Shown: positions 8,965 through 17,817, counted from the first letter of the stretch. The stretch: 64,000 nt of DNA from Sphingobacterium bambusae (GCF_033955345.1 NZ_CP138332.1:4836001-4900000); one strand, 5' to 3'. The notes: generated from the letters alone by a model not told the origin. Numbers and translations: made by a program.

Positions 8965-9003
8965 ATCCTTTTTGTTGTATTCATCGGATACAATAAAAAG
9001 GAT
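8965..9003. repeat. 16-bp inverted repeat / hairpin
   Basis: ATCCTTTTTGTTGTAT (8965-8980), a 7-nt loop, then ATACAATAAAAAGGAT (8988-9003). As plus-strand RNA all 16 pairs form with one G-U; the minus-strand RNA has one C-A mismatch. It lies between the end of the feo operon and the T9SS plug start (both minus strand). It may end the feo transcript, though no T-run follows directly on that strand, or be a protein-binding site. Confidence 0.6.
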
Positions 9004-9070
9004 AGCATAGAAAGATTAGCGTTACTGCTATTGGAGAAGGGGGAGCGAATAGTGTTGCCCTAGGGCAGTT

Positions 9071-9232
9071 CTACAGATTACTTTTCTCCACGTTTGTATC
9101 GGTCATCGCGCAGCCGCAGCCTTTGGCGCAACCACCCGATTTCTTTTTCGATGGTATAAATTTTTTGAACAGGTAGGCCATTGCAACGACGAATACCAGT
9201 CCAATAACAATATACTGTATAGTCAAATTCAT
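9071..9232 (-). CDS. FeoB-associated Cys-rich membrane protein
   Basis: 53 residues from the ATG at 9232. One N-terminal membrane helix (TIQYIVIGLVFVVAMAYLF), then a basic stretch IPSKKKSGG and a Cys cluster CAKGCGC, then a short polar tail. This is the layout of the FeoB-associated Cys-rich membrane proteins encoded after feoB in many Bacteroidota and Firmicutes. It starts 3 nt after the feoB stop, so it is translated from the feo transcript. It probably sits in the inner membrane with FeoB; binding of iron or another metal by the cysteines is a family-level guess, not shown. Confidence 0.85.
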   Translation of the reverse strand: MNLTIQYIVIGLVFVVAMAYLFKKFIPSKKKSGGCAKGCGCAMTDTNVEKSNL

Positions 9233-9235
9233 CTT

Positions 9236-11338
9236 CTATTTCATTAGTTGATACACGACAAATGCGATGAGGTAAGCTATACCGGTCATCATCACCGTCT
9301 GTATCATGGTCCATTTCCACGATCCCGTTTCGCGTTTCATAATAGCAATGGTACTCATACACTGCATAGCAAACGCGTAGAACAATAATAACGAAATACC
9401 CGACGCTAAATTGTATGCCGGACGGCCCGTGTTTCTGTTGATTTCCGATTTCATTTTACTCAACAGGGTTTCTTTCTGTGCATCATCTTCGATGTCCACA
9501 TCTTCGCCGAGGCTGTAAACCGTGGCCATAGTGCCTACGAATACCTCGCGTGCCGCAAAGGAAGATACTAAGCCAATACCCATTTTCCAGTCATAACCCA
9601 AGGGCGCAACGACAGGCTCAATACCCATGCCGATGTAGCCCAAGAAGGAATGCTCTAATTGGAACGATGCAACTTCCTCGGCAAGCTCTTCTTCTGCTAG
9701 GCCGGGGTTCGCCTCCGTAACGTAGCGTTCGGCCTCGCTGAAGCGATCGTTCGGCCCGAAACTGCCCAGCACCCATAAGATCACGGCCATGGCTAGGATG
9801 ATTTTTCCAGCTCCAAAAAGGAAACCTGATGTTTTATCCCATACGTTGGTGGCCACATTGCGCCAGTCTGGCGTCTTGTAGGAGGGGAGTTCGAATATTA
9901 AGAATGATTTATGGTTGCTCTTGACAATCTTGTTAAGTACCCAGGCTGATACCAAGGCTGCAAGCACGCCCAAGATATAAAGTAAGTTCAATACTAAACC
10001 CTGCAGACCGAATCCTAAAAAGGTGTCATCGGGAATCACCAAAGCGATAAGTACCACATAGATAGGAAGACGAGCTGCACAGGTCATAAATGGGGTAACA
10101 AGCATCGTGATCAACCGTTCTTTGGTATTTTCGATATTGCGTGCCGCCATGATCGCTGGCACCGCACAACCAACACCCGACATCAAGGGAATGACAGACT
10201 TTCCATTCAACCCATATGGACGCAACCACCTGTCCATCAGGAAGACTACCCGGCTCATGTAACCTGTTTCTTCCATCAAGGAAACCAAAAGAAACAGGAT
10301 GGCAATTTGCGGTACGAAAATAACGATACCACCAATGCCCGCCAATATTCCCTGGGTGAACAGATCTGCAATAGGTCCTTCGGGCAGGGTAACAGCCATG
10401 AAATCAACAAATGCCGCAAAATTTTCGTCTATCCAATCCATGATCGGGGCAGATAGGGTGAAAACCAGCTGGAAAAGGAGGAACAACAGGAAAAAGAAAA
10501 TCACATACCCCCAAACCGGATGCAACAGCACCTTGTCGATTTTGTTTGTATTGCTTACATGTTGGTTTTCCTTGCTGAAGACGATGTCTGCAATATCTTT
10601 TTCTATGCGCTTATTGCGCTGTATGGCTTCAGATTTCTGCAGCTGGTTCCCAGAAATTTTGTGTTTCTCCCGAATCTCGATCAATTTTTGTCGTTGCTCC
10701 ATCGAAAGAAAGGATACATGGTCTTGCGCCAAATATTGCCAGGTTTGGTATTCGGTGCTGAGCGGGAATACTTTTTTGGTTTCTTCCAGCGCCTCACTAT
10801 ACTGCTCGTCTGCTGTAAATCGGCTGAGGTAATGCCCGGGGCGCTCGTCGAACGCTTGGATAAGATGTTGAATGCCCTTGCCATTACGCGCATCGGTAGT
10901 GAACACTTTTGTACCCAGATAGCTTTCCAGTTGCTGGTAGTCTATTTCCAGTCCTTTCGTTCGCAACTCGTCAATCATGTTGATCACGAAGATCGCAGGT
11001 ACCCCAAGTTCACGTGCTTGCTGGTAAAGCACAATCGATCTTTTTATATTGTTCGGCTCGGCGACCACGACGACAAGATCGGGGTAGGTAAGACTATTTT
11101 TGTTTGCTAAGGAATTGAATACAATCTCTTCATCCAAGGATGTAGGAAACAAGGTGTATGTGCCCGGTAGGTCAACCACGGTATATGTCTTTCCATTGGT
11201 TTTCACGGTACCCTCTCTCTTTTCAACGGTGATGCCGGGATAGTTTCCTACCTGTTGATGTAACTTGGTGATGCGGTTGAACAAAGACGTTTTCCCGACG
11301 TTAGGATTTCCTAAGAGGGCAATGATTGTTTTTTTCAT
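9236..11338 (-). CDS. feoB: Ferrous iron transporter FeoB
   Basis: 700 residues from the ATG at 11338 (another in-frame ATG at 11356 would overlap feoA). The N-terminal G domain has G1 GNPNVGKTS, a switch region GNYPGITVEKREG, G3 VDLPGTYTL and a NMIDE segment as G4. A helical spacer follows to about residue 270, then two Gate domains: AILFLLVSLMEETGYMSRV with GLNGKSVIPLMSGVGCAVPA, and later KMGIGLVSSFAAREVFVGT. Imports Fe2+ across the inner membrane. Encoded in feoA-feoB-Cys-rich protein order; feoA stops 4 nt before the start. Length is normal for a FeoB not fused to FeoA. Confidence 0.95.
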   Translation of the reverse strand: MKKTIIALLGNPNVGKTSLFNRITKLHQQVGNYPGITVEKREGTVKTNGKTYTVVDLPGTYTLFPTSLDEEIVFNSLANKNSLTYPDLVVVVAEPNNIKRSIVLYQQARELGVPAIFVINMIDELRTKGLEIDYQQLESYLGTKVFTTDARNGKGIQHLIQAFDERPGHYLSRFTADEQYSEALEETKKVFPLSTEYQTWQYLAQDHVSFLSMEQRQKLIEIREKHKISGNQLQKSEAIQRNKRIEKDIADIVFSKENQHVSNTNKIDKVLLHPVWGYVIFFFLLFLLFQLVFTLSAPIMDWIDENFAAFVDFMAVTLPEGPIADLFTQGILAGIGGIVIFVPQIAILFLLVSLMEETGYMSRVVFLMDRWLRPYGLNGKSVIPLMSGVGCAVPAIMAARNIENTKERLITMLVTPFMTCAARLPIYVVLIALVIPDDTFLGFGLQGLVLNLLYILGVLAALVSAWVLNKIVKSNHKSFLIFELPSYKTPDWRNVATNVWDKTSGFLFGAGKIILAMAVILWVLGSFGPNDRFSEAERYVTEANPGLAEEELAEEVASFQLEHSFLGYIGMGIEPVVAPLGYDWKMGIGLVSSFAAREVFVGTMATVYSLGEDVDIEDDAQKETLLSKMKSEINRNTGRPAYNLASGISLLLFYAFAMQCMSTIAIMKRETGSWKWTMIQTVMMTGIAYLIAFVVYQLMK

Positions 11339-11342
11339 AGGA

Positions 11343-11579
11343 TTATTTTTCGACAAAAATGTGGGAGGCTTCAGATTTTCGGATGGCTACCAAACTGTTT
11401 GAACCAAGGAGATGAAGGCCAATGGGGCCATTGAATGGGGCCTTGTGCCTAACTTCGACGATGCATCCCGGAAGCAGACCCATTTCAAAGAATTTTGCCG
11501 GTAATTCCGTGGTGCTCAGTTCGCTAATCGTGGCCCTGTCGCCAACTTTTAAGCGATCCAAAGTGAAACTTTTTTGCAT
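11343..11579 (-). CDS. feoA: FeoA domain protein
   Basis: 78 residues, an SH3-like FeoA domain. LDRLKVGDRATISEL starts the barrel; FEMGLLPGCIVEVRHKAPF and GLHLLGSNSLVAIRKSEA are the conserved G-L-P-G and final-strand segments. FeoA is a small cytoplasmic protein needed for FeoB function and thought to contact its G domain. First gene of the operon, with a -7-like box upstream at 11641-11648. Bacteroidota often fuse FeoA to FeoB; here they are separate. Confidence 0.9.
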   Translation of the reverse strand: MQKSFTLDRLKVGDRATISELSTTELPAKFFEMGLLPGCIVEVRHKAPFNGPIGLHLLGSNSLVAIRKSEASHIFVEK

Positions 11580-11640
11580 TTTCTGTGTTAAAATAATAAT
11601 ATAATTTATATTCGTATTCGAAAATATTTCGCTGTGCGAC

Positions 11641-11648
11641 CAAAGATA
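11641..11648 (-). promoter_or_regulatory. Possible -7 element of the feo operon
   Basis: Minus strand reads TATCTTTG (TAnnTTTG), about 60 nt before the feoA start. No TTTG at -33. The sequence between it and feoA is AT-rich with overlapping palindromic bits around TTCGAA that could bind an iron or MarR-type regulator; none is clear enough to call. Confidence 0.45.
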
Positions 11649-11705
11649 ACCAATTTGGATTTATTCTAGGGAATTTAAGTTGTCACACTTTTGTATTACT
11701 AAGCC

Positions 11706-12179
11706 ATGTACATGAAGATCGAAGAAGAACTTAAAGTGAAAAAATTTACAAACGATTGGCAGCGAGCTACTGTCAATGTATTGTTTACGGCAAGCTGGCT
11801 GGGGTTGATACTGGAGAAGCGGGCCTCAAAGCGGCAGATAACGCTGCAGCAGTTTAATGCTTTGCGAATATTGCGCGGTCAGTTGCCCAGTCCTACAACA
11901 AACAATCTCTTGCGTGCCCGTATGATCAGCAACACGCCAGACATATCACGGCTAGTGGACAGGATCGTGGCTAAGGGGCTTGCTTCGCGCTCCAAGAACA
12001 AAGATGATAAGCGCGCCGTCGATCTCTTTATCACACAAAAGGGGCTAGATTTGCTCGATGAAATTGAGGAGGACATGATGCTTTCGGACATCCTGCCCGA
12101 CAATTTATCGGAACAGGAGGCGGCTACGTTAAGTGCGCTGCTCGATAAGCTGCGCGGCGAAAGTTCGGAAGAGGATTAA
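11706..12179 (+). CDS. MarR family transcriptional regulator
   Basis: 157 residues. A winged helix-turn-helix follows an N-terminal dimerisation helix: LQQFNALRILRGQ, then ISNTPDISRLVDRIVAKGLA (recognition helix region) and a wing SRSKNKDDKRAVDLFITQKG, the usual D-[KR]-R-...-L-T-x-x-G pattern. Start at 11706; an ATG two codons on is equally possible. Divergent from the feo operon across 126 nt, so it may control feo, itself, or both; inferred from position only. It converges with the ZIP gene and the two stop codons overlap by 3-4 nt with no room for a terminator. Confidence 0.8.
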   Translation: MYMKIEEELKVKKFTNDWQRATVNVLFTASWLGLILEKRASKRQITLQQFNALRILRGQLPSPTTNNLLRARMISNTPDISRLVDRIVAKGLASRSKNKDDKRAVDLFITQKGLDLLDEIEEDMMLSDILPDNLSEQEAATLSALLDKLRGESSEED

Positions 12180-13027
12180 TGCTTATGCCCTTCATGTCCA
12201 TGATCGTGATCATGGGCATGATCGTGGTCGTGGTCGTGATCGTGGTCGTGGTCGTGACCTTGTTCTTGCGGAGCGCTATGTTCTCCGTGGTTGTGGTCAT
12301 GTCCTTCAAAAAGGAAATTCGCTAGCGATACCAGTACGCCCAAAAGCACGGCGATCATCTTTTTCTTGTTGAATTTGTGGTGATCTGCCGATCCAGATTC
12401 AAAAAGAATGGTGGTCGAGATATGTAGGAATATACCGATCACAATGGCCATGATCTTATCGAAATATTTCGATATGCTGCCAATTTCGCCTTCACTTATT
12501 CCCTTACTGGTTATAAAGCCCAGTGGCGTCATGGCGGCAAAAAGCAGTACGAAGAGACCGATCTGTGTTTTAGATAGGCGAGTGCTCAAGAGCAAGCTGC
12601 CTAATGCGAATGCCGCAGGTACGTGGTGAATGGCAATACCGAAAACAAGTTCCGACTGATGTCCCGCCGCCAAGGGCATGCCTTCGAGAAAAGCATGCAG
12701 ACACAAGCTTACCATAATACCCAGCGGAAATACTTGATGGTTGTGCTGGTGGATATGCCCGTGCTCGATGCCCTGTGAAAATTGCTCCAATAACAGCTGA
12801 AATAGAAAACCGCCCAAGATATACAGTCCTATAATTTCGGGACGAGTACTATCCGTGAGGTATACATGTGGTATAAGGTGTAAGACCGTGATACTAAAGA
12901 GGTAGGCCCCACTAAAGGATAGTACAAGTTTAAGCAGATTGGTGTTGTCTCTTTTCACAAAGAAGACCGACAACCCGCTAACGAAAGCAGAAATGAATAA
13001 TACGCTGACGATTAAGAATGAACTCAT
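12176..13027 (-). CDS. ZIP-family metal transporter with His/Asp-rich tail
   Basis: 283 residues, about 8 membrane helices. LVLSFSGAYLFSITVLHLIP opens the core; HAFLEGMPLAAG and FGIAIHHVPAAFALG are the TM4/TM5 metal-site motifs of ZIP transporters, with the His and Glu ligands in place. An internal His loop (IEHGHIHQHNHQ) lies between helices. The C-terminus is unusual: an alternating His-Asp run at about residues 257-275 plus more histidines to the end. ZIPs move Zn2+ or Fe2+ into the cytoplasm; the His-rich parts probably bind metal. Its start overlaps the PAP2 stop (ATGA), so the two are translationally coupled. Metal specificity cannot be read; proximity to feo hints at iron or zinc. Confidence 0.85.
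   Translation of the reverse strand: MSSFLIVSVLFISAFVSGLSVFFVKRDNTNLLKLVLSFSGAYLFSITVLHLIPHVYLTDSTRPEIIGLYILGGFLFQLLLEQFSQGIEHGHIHQHNHQVFPLGIMVSLCLHAFLEGMPLAAGHQSELVFGIAIHHVPAAFALGSLLLSTRLSKTQIGLFVLLFAAMTPLGFITSKGISEGEIGSISKYFDKIMAIVIGIFLHISTTILFESGSADHHKFNKKKMIAVLLGVLVSLANFLFEGHDHNHGEHSAPQEQGHDHDHDHDHDHDHAHDHDHGHEGHKH
12200..12256 (-). repeat. His-Asp dipeptide codon repeat in the ZIP gene
   Basis: Nineteen codons alternating CAC/CAT with GAC/GAT (one GCC replaces an Asp codon), encoding the His/Asp tail of the ZIP transporter. The hexamer repeat is prone to slippage, so tail length may vary between strains. Confidence 0.85.
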
Positions 13028-13623
13028 GTTGTTACTGTTTCAGGAATTTTAGTGTTTTGGAGGAAACTGGGAAAGAATCGTTTGAAAAGGTAACCTACCC
13101 CTGTGCCGATTAATATACCCAATAATGCACCACATATAATGTCTACGGGATAATGTACCCCAACATAGATTTGCGAAAAGCTGATCAAACTGGCCCAAGT
13201 GATGCCTAGCCATAAAGCATGTTTCCAACGTCTGCGGAACAGGCTGATCCAAAAGAAGGCCATGGCAAAGTGGTTCGTAGCATGCGATGAGGTGAAGCTG
13301 AATCCAGAACCACAACGAACGCGTATGTTCACCTCGTTTTTAAATACCAAATCGTTGCATGGACGAATGCGCTTCACATTCTTCTTGATCAAGTGCGAAG
13401 ATAGTGCATCCGAAATACCGAAATTGGCCAAGGTGAAGGCTACGATCAAGATGCCCATCTTGCCGTAATGCTTGATGAAGAAAATGATTAAAAAAAGATA
13501 CAGCGGAGCCCAAGTGTAGGGATTGCGCAAGATGGGGAGTAGCCAATCAAAAAAAGGATTGCTTAATCCTTGATTGATGGCCAGAAATACTTCCTGGTCA
13601 AAATGAATGAGTTGATTCAACAT
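13024..13623 (-). CDS. PAP2-family membrane phosphatase
   Basis: 199 residues from the ATG at 13623 (an upstream in-frame ATG at 13701 adds a doubtful extra segment). Membrane segments surround the three PAP2 motifs: KKNVKRIRPCN (motif 1, K-x6-RP), GFSFTSSHATNHFAMAFF (motif 2, SxH with catalytic His) and ISFSQIYVGVHYPVDIICGA (motif 3, second catalytic His and Asp). Members dephosphorylate undecaprenyl pyrophosphate, phosphatidate or lipid A on the outer face of the inner membrane; the substrate here is unknown. The ATGA overlap with the ZIP gene shows a shared transcript, an odd pairing with no obvious biochemical reason. Confidence 0.85.
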   Translation of the reverse strand: MLNQLIHFDQEVFLAINQGLSNPFFDWLLPILRNPYTWAPLYLFLIIFFIKHYGKMGILIVAFTLANFGISDALSSHLIKKNVKRIRPCNDLVFKNEVNIRVRCGSGFSFTSSHATNHFAMAFFWISLFRRRWKHALWLGITWASLISFSQIYVGVHYPVDIICGALLGILIGTGVGYLFKRFFPSFLQNTKIPETVTT

Positions 13624-13795
13624 AATTTCCGTAGATATATAAATACCCCCAAAAGTAATTAATAAATATATAGGTCGCATGCTTTTAACAAAACGACACA
13701 ATGTTGCAACAAAGGTATGCTTTTGCCGTCAAATGTGAAACTTTTATATGATAATTTGTTATATAAAGCTATTTTTACGGTTCAAATAATTGATT

Positions 13796-15178
13796 ATGAC
13801 ACTTATTAAATCGATATCGGGTATCCGCGGAACCATTGGCGGAAGGTCTGGGGAAGGGCTTACACCGATAGACATCGTAAAGTTTACGGCTGCATTTGGC
13901 AAGATTCTTTTACGCAATACAGGAAACAAGAAAATTGTGGTGGGGCGCGATGCGCGCCTTTCTGGAGATATGGTGAGCAACTTAGTGGTTGGTACGTTAC
14001 AGAGTATCGGCGCAGACGTTGTCAACCTAGGACTGTCGACAACGCCTACAGTAGAGATTGCAGTGCCGCTAGAGCAGGCCGCCGGTGGCATTATCCTGAC
14101 AGCGTCCCATAATCCGGGACAATGGAATGCACTGAAGCTCCTTAATAGCAAAGGCGAGTTCATTAGTGACGTAGAAGGCAAGGAGGTACTTGCATTAGGC
14201 GATAACCTAGACTTTGATTTTGCTGAGGTGGGCGACTTGGGTGTTGAAGTGAAGGACGGCAGTTATTTGCAAAAACATATTGACGCGGTTTTGGCTTTAC
14301 CACTGGTGGATGTGGACGCTATCCGTGCAGCCAACTTTAAGGTAGCCGTAGATGCTGTAAATAGTACTGGCGGAACCTTTATTCCGGCCTTGTTGGAAGC
14401 GTTAGGCGTGCAGACGGTATACAAGATACATTGCGAGCCAAATGGGCATTTTCCGCATAATCCAGAGCCTTTGAAAGAGCATTTGACGGATCTTTCGGCT
14501 GCTGTGGTGGAGAATAATGCCGATTTGGGGATTGCGGTGGATCCTGATGTGGACCGTTTAGTATTTATGATGGAGGATGGCGAATTGTTTGGTGAAGAGT
14601 ATACACTCGTAGCTGTGGCGGATTACATCTTGGCGCATACTAAAGGTAACACGGTATCTAATTTGAGCTCCACACGCGCTTTACGTGACGTTACACAAAA
14701 GCATGGTGGCGAATATTTTGCTGCAGCTGTTGGTGAGGTCAATGTCGTTACAAAGATGAAAGAGGTCAATGCCGTGATCGGCGGTGAAGGAAACGGCGGA
14801 GTGATCTATCCGGATTCCCATTATGGACGTGATGCCTTGGTTGGGGTAGCCTTATTCTTGAGCCATTTGGCGAAACTGGGTAAGAAAGCTTCCGCATATC
14901 GTGCCGAGCTGCCGCAATACTATATGTCCAAAAATAAGATCACCTTGACCCCAACGTTGGATATTGATGATCTACTCGCTAAAATGGAGGAAAAGTACAA
15001 GCATGAGCAGTATTCCAATATCGATGGCTTGAAGATCGATTTGGAGAATGAGTGGGTGCATCTTCGCAAGTCAAATACCGAGCCTATCATTCGTATCTAC
15101 TCCGAAGGCCCTACGCAGGAAGCTGCCGAAGCCATAGCGCAACGGATTATCCAAGAGATAGAAGAAATCATTAAATAA
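13796..15178 (+). CDS. glmM: Phosphoglucosamine mutase / phosphohexomutase
   Basis: 460 residues from the ATG at 13796, which gives the typical MTLIKSISGIRGTIGG start; ATG 13790 adds only two residues. Alpha-D-phosphohexomutase layout: phosphoserine loop TASHNPGQWNALKL (Ser104), metal loop DPDVDRLVFM, sugar-binding loop GGEGNGGVIYPDSHYGRDAL and C-terminal phosphate loop RKSNTEPIIRIYSEG. Converts glucosamine-6-phosphate to glucosamine-1-phosphate for UDP-GlcNAc; phosphomannomutase activity is the main alternative, as Bacteroidota carry several such enzymes. Stands alone and converges on rlmF with a palindrome across both stop codons. Confidence 0.8.
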   Translation: MTLIKSISGIRGTIGGRSGEGLTPIDIVKFTAAFGKILLRNTGNKKIVVGRDARLSGDMVSNLVVGTLQSIGADVVNLGLSTTPTVEIAVPLEQAAGGIILTASHNPGQWNALKLLNSKGEFISDVEGKEVLALGDNLDFDFAEVGDLGVEVKDGSYLQKHIDAVLALPLVDVDAIRAANFKVAVDAVNSTGGTFIPALLEALGVQTVYKIHCEPNGHFPHNPEPLKEHLTDLSAAVVENNADLGIAVDPDVDRLVFMMEDGELFGEEYTLVAVADYILAHTKGNTVSNLSSTRALRDVTQKHGGEYFAAAVGEVNVVTKMKEVNAVIGGEGNGGVIYPDSHYGRDALVGVALFLSHLAKLGKKASAYRAELPQYYMSKNKITLTPTLDIDDLLAKMEEKYKHEQYSNIDGLKIDLENEWVHLRKSNTEPIIRIYSEGPTQEAAEAIAQRIIQEIEEIIK

Positions 15179-15208
15179 AAAAAACGGCCTAGGCCGTTTT
15201 TTTTATTT
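15173..15208. terminator. Bidirectional palindromic terminator containing both stop codons
   Basis: A perfect 36-nt palindrome: A-rich arm plus ACGGCCT / AGGCCGT plus T-rich arm. The glmM stop (15176-15178) lies within the left arm and the rlmF stop (15207-15209) overlaps the end of the right arm, so the two convergent genes share a compact terminator. Confidence 0.85.
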
Positions 15209-16115
15209 AAGACCATTTCCAGACCAATATGCGGATACTTTTGTTGCCATGTATCATTGGGATGATTTCCAATTTCGGCACCTTATGGTATTCTAAGATG
15301 GCGATCAGCGGCTTTAGGTTGTCCTTGTCGGATACGAGGGTAGTGATCCATCCCAATTGTTCCTTATAGTCCATGCTCTCATAGATCATCGTGCGAATAA
15401 ATTGTTTTTCGCCACCCTCACACCATAGTTCGTTGGGATGGCCGCCGAAGTTCTGCACTGGAAGCTTGCTACTGTCTTTATGGAGGTTGTTGAACTTTCT
15501 AGTTGTTTTTTGCCAGTTATCTTCTCTAGACTTGAAAAAAGGCGGGTTACAGAACACCGCGTCGAAACGATCTTCCGGAATGATGATACCTTTAAATACC
15601 TGATTTTTTTCTTCTTGCAGGCGCAAACTAATGTCACGCTTCAAGCCTACGTTGGACTTCAGAGTCGACTGCGCATGGTTTAATGCAGGAAGCTCAATAT
15701 CCGTTCCCACGGCGCTCCACTGGTAGCTTCGCTGTGCGATGATCGGATAAATAACCGATGAGCCCGTGCCGATATCCAGCACCTTTACCTTAAATCCTTT
15801 GGGCACCACGCCGTCGTTATCTTTTGCGAGCAGATCGGCTACGTAATGCACATAGTCTGCACGTCCAGGAATGGGCGGGCAGAGGCTGTTTTTTAGAATG
15901 GACCAGTTGTCGATCTGGTAGTAATTTTTTAAGAGGCCTTTGTTGAGTTCGAATACAGCTTGTGGGTTTGAGAAATCGATAGACTCCTTACCTGTAGGCG
16001 TAGTAATAACGAAATCTTTTAATGCGGGGTTTTTTGTGCTTAGTTTTTTTATATCGTATCCGTTCAGATGCAGGTTGCGCGGATGTAGACTTTTGCTTAC
16101 TGGTGTGCTCGACAT
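15207..16115 (-). CDS. rlmF: 23S rRNA (adenine1618-N6)-methyltransferase
   Basis: 302 residues. Begins with LHPRNLHLNGYDIKKL, a signature of the RlmF family; LCPPIPGRADYVHYVADLL precedes the Rossmann methyltransferase fold. SAM loop VLDIGTGSSVIYPI at about residue 115 and catalytic FCNPPFFKS (the NPPF motif of N6-adenine methyltransferases) around 185. Methylates A1618 of 23S rRNA (E. coli numbering) with SAM. Length matches the family. Single gene, divergent from the Na+/H+ antiporter. Confidence 0.9.
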   Translation of the reverse strand: MSSTPVSKSLHPRNLHLNGYDIKKLSTKNPALKDFVITTPTGKESIDFSNPQAVFELNKGLLKNYYQIDNWSILKNSLCPPIPGRADYVHYVADLLAKDNDGVVPKGFKVKVLDIGTGSSVIYPIIAQRSYQWSAVGTDIELPALNHAQSTLKSNVGLKRDISLRLQEEKNQVFKGIIIPEDRFDAVFCNPPFFKSREDNWQKTTRKFNNLHKDSSKLPVQNFGGHPNELWCEGGEKQFIRTMIYESMDYKEQLGWITTLVSDKDNLKPLIAILEYHKVPKLEIIPMIHGNKSIRILVWKWS

Positions 16116-16215
16116 AACATGTTATTTTAGGCAAAGGTACCATTATTATTGTTGTCTTTGGGGAAACTAGCTATATTTACTCCCTAAGATATCTCCTCAC
16201 GCATTTTTTTGATAG

Positions 16216-17817
16216 ATGATAGAATCAAACGTATTACTGGTCATGCTGCTTTTTTTCTTCATGGCTATGCTTTTTGTGCTCAGCCAGCGGCTGAAAATTT
16301 CCTATCCGATACTATTGGTGGTCGGTGGCCTACTGATCTCTCTGATACCGGGCACACCGCAGATAAGCCTGGACCCCAACATTATTTTTCTGGTCTTTCT
16401 ACCGCCGTTATTATTTGAAGCAGCTTGGTATACCTCTTGGGATAATTTTCTGAAATGGCGACGTTCGATATTTATCATGGGCTTTGGGCTGGTTTTTGTT
16501 ACCTCGCTGGCCATTGCTTATTTTTCGGTAGCTATTATCCCTTCATTTACCTTGGCACTGGGCTTTTTGTTGGGCGGTATTATATCGCCGCCCGATGCGG
16601 TGGCGGCAACTTCGGTGTTGAAGGGCGTCCGCATTCCTAAGAGGGGAATTACGATATTGGAGGGCGAAAGCTTGGTTAATGACGCGGCCTCTTTGACGGT
16701 ATTCCGCTTTGCACTGGCGGCGATTATTTCGGGCACCTTCGTGCTGCAGGAGGCGGCTACCGAATTCCTTATTCTCGCCGTGATGGGCGTTGTCGTCGGG
16801 CTGGCGATTGCCCATGTGCTCTATATTTTTTTACGCTATGTCGCGAAATCGTCGAGCATTACGACACCCATTACGCTGATAGCGCCCTACATCATGTATA
16901 TCGTGGCCGAGCATTTTGAGTGGTCGGGGGTGCTGGCGGTGGTGAGCGGGGGACTGTTCCTTTCGTATCGTGCAAAGGATTATATGAACCACCATACCCG
17001 AATACAAACGAAGGAAGTATGGGCTACGGTGGGCTTTTTGCTGAATGGTTTTGTGTTTATTTTGATCGGTCTAGAGTTGCCGATTATTGTCCAAGGGCTG
17101 GATGGATACTCCATTGAGGAGAGTGTAAAGTATGCGCTGTTGATTAGCGCTATCGTTATTGTGTTGCGTGTCGTTATGGTCTATCTATCTGCCTTCGTGC
17201 CTAGGTTGCTGTTTCCACATATACGACGAAAAGAAGTCAGCCCGGGTTGGAAGCTTCCCTTGGTGGTAGGCTGGGCTGGAATGCGCGGCGTAGTATCGCT
17301 CGCGTCTGCGCTTGCCATTCCCTTGACATTGGATAACGGCAGTTCCTTTCCTCACCGTAACCTGATTCTTTTCATCACCTTTGTGGTTATCTTGGTGACC
17401 TTGGTGTTTCAGGGCTTGACACTTCCTTTCTTGATTCGCTGGGTGAAACTAGAAGAGATGGATGAAGAGGTGCCAGAAAATGTACAGTTGGAGTCCATAC
17501 GCTTGGCTTTGGCCAAGGAAGCGATCGATTATATGGATACGCATTATGCAGACGCTATGCAGCAATACGAAACGATTGCGCGCGTGAAGGAGCAATATCA
17601 ACGTAGTGTACGCGCTACGGAGAGCGCGCTGGATGACGATGCACGACTTCGTTTGAGTGGTGTTCGCGCACTGTACAGCAAGGTAGCACTAGAGCTAATA
17701 CAGGTGCGTCGGCAAGGCTTGGAGCGCTTTCGTAGCGAGAAGAAATTTGATGCAGAAGTCATCAAGCAGATCGAACATAATTTGGACTTGGAAGAGTCCC
17801 GCTTAATACACGGTTAA
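16216..17817 (+). CDS. CPA1-family Na+/H+ antiporter
   Basis: 533 residues, about 12 membrane helices up to residue ~415 and a ~115-residue cytoplasmic helical tail. Conserved CPA1 features: FLPPLLFEAAW in the third helix, GGIISPPDAVAA, the ion-site helix EGESLVNDAASLTVF with the Asn-Asp pair, and GWAGMRGVVSLASALAIPL. Exchanges cytoplasmic Na+ (or K+) for H+. Its TAA overlaps the ATG of the next gene by one base, so DUF2400 is translated from the same mRNA. Confidence 0.88.
   Translation: MIESNVLLVMLLFFFMAMLFVLSQRLKISYPILLVVGGLLISLIPGTPQISLDPNIIFLVFLPPLLFEAAWYTSWDNFLKWRRSIFIMGFGLVFVTSLAIAYFSVAIIPSFTLALGFLLGGIISPPDAVAATSVLKGVRIPKRGITILEGESLVNDAASLTVFRFALAAIISGTFVLQEAATEFLILAVMGVVVGLAIAHVLYIFLRYVAKSSSITTPITLIAPYIMYIVAEHFEWSGVLAVVSGGLFLSYRAKDYMNHHTRIQTKEVWATVGFLLNGFVFILIGLELPIIVQGLDGYSIEESVKYALLISAIVIVLRVVMVYLSAFVPRLLFPHIRRKEVSPGWKLPLVVGWAGMRGVVSLASALAIPLTLDNGSSFPHRNLILFITFVVILVTLVFQGLTLPFLIRWVKLEEMDEEVPENVQLESIRLALAKEAIDYMDTHYADAMQQYETIARVKEQYQRSVRATESALDDDARLRLSGVRALYSKVALELIQVRRQGLERFRSEKKFDAEVIKQIEHNLDLEESRLIHG

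Noticed and set aside
10520..11110. 196-codon open frame on the plus strand
   Set aside because: Antisense of feoB.
12200..12256. Hexamer tandem repeat as a non-coding satellite
   Set aside because: It is in frame and encodes the His/Asp tail of the ZIP transporter.
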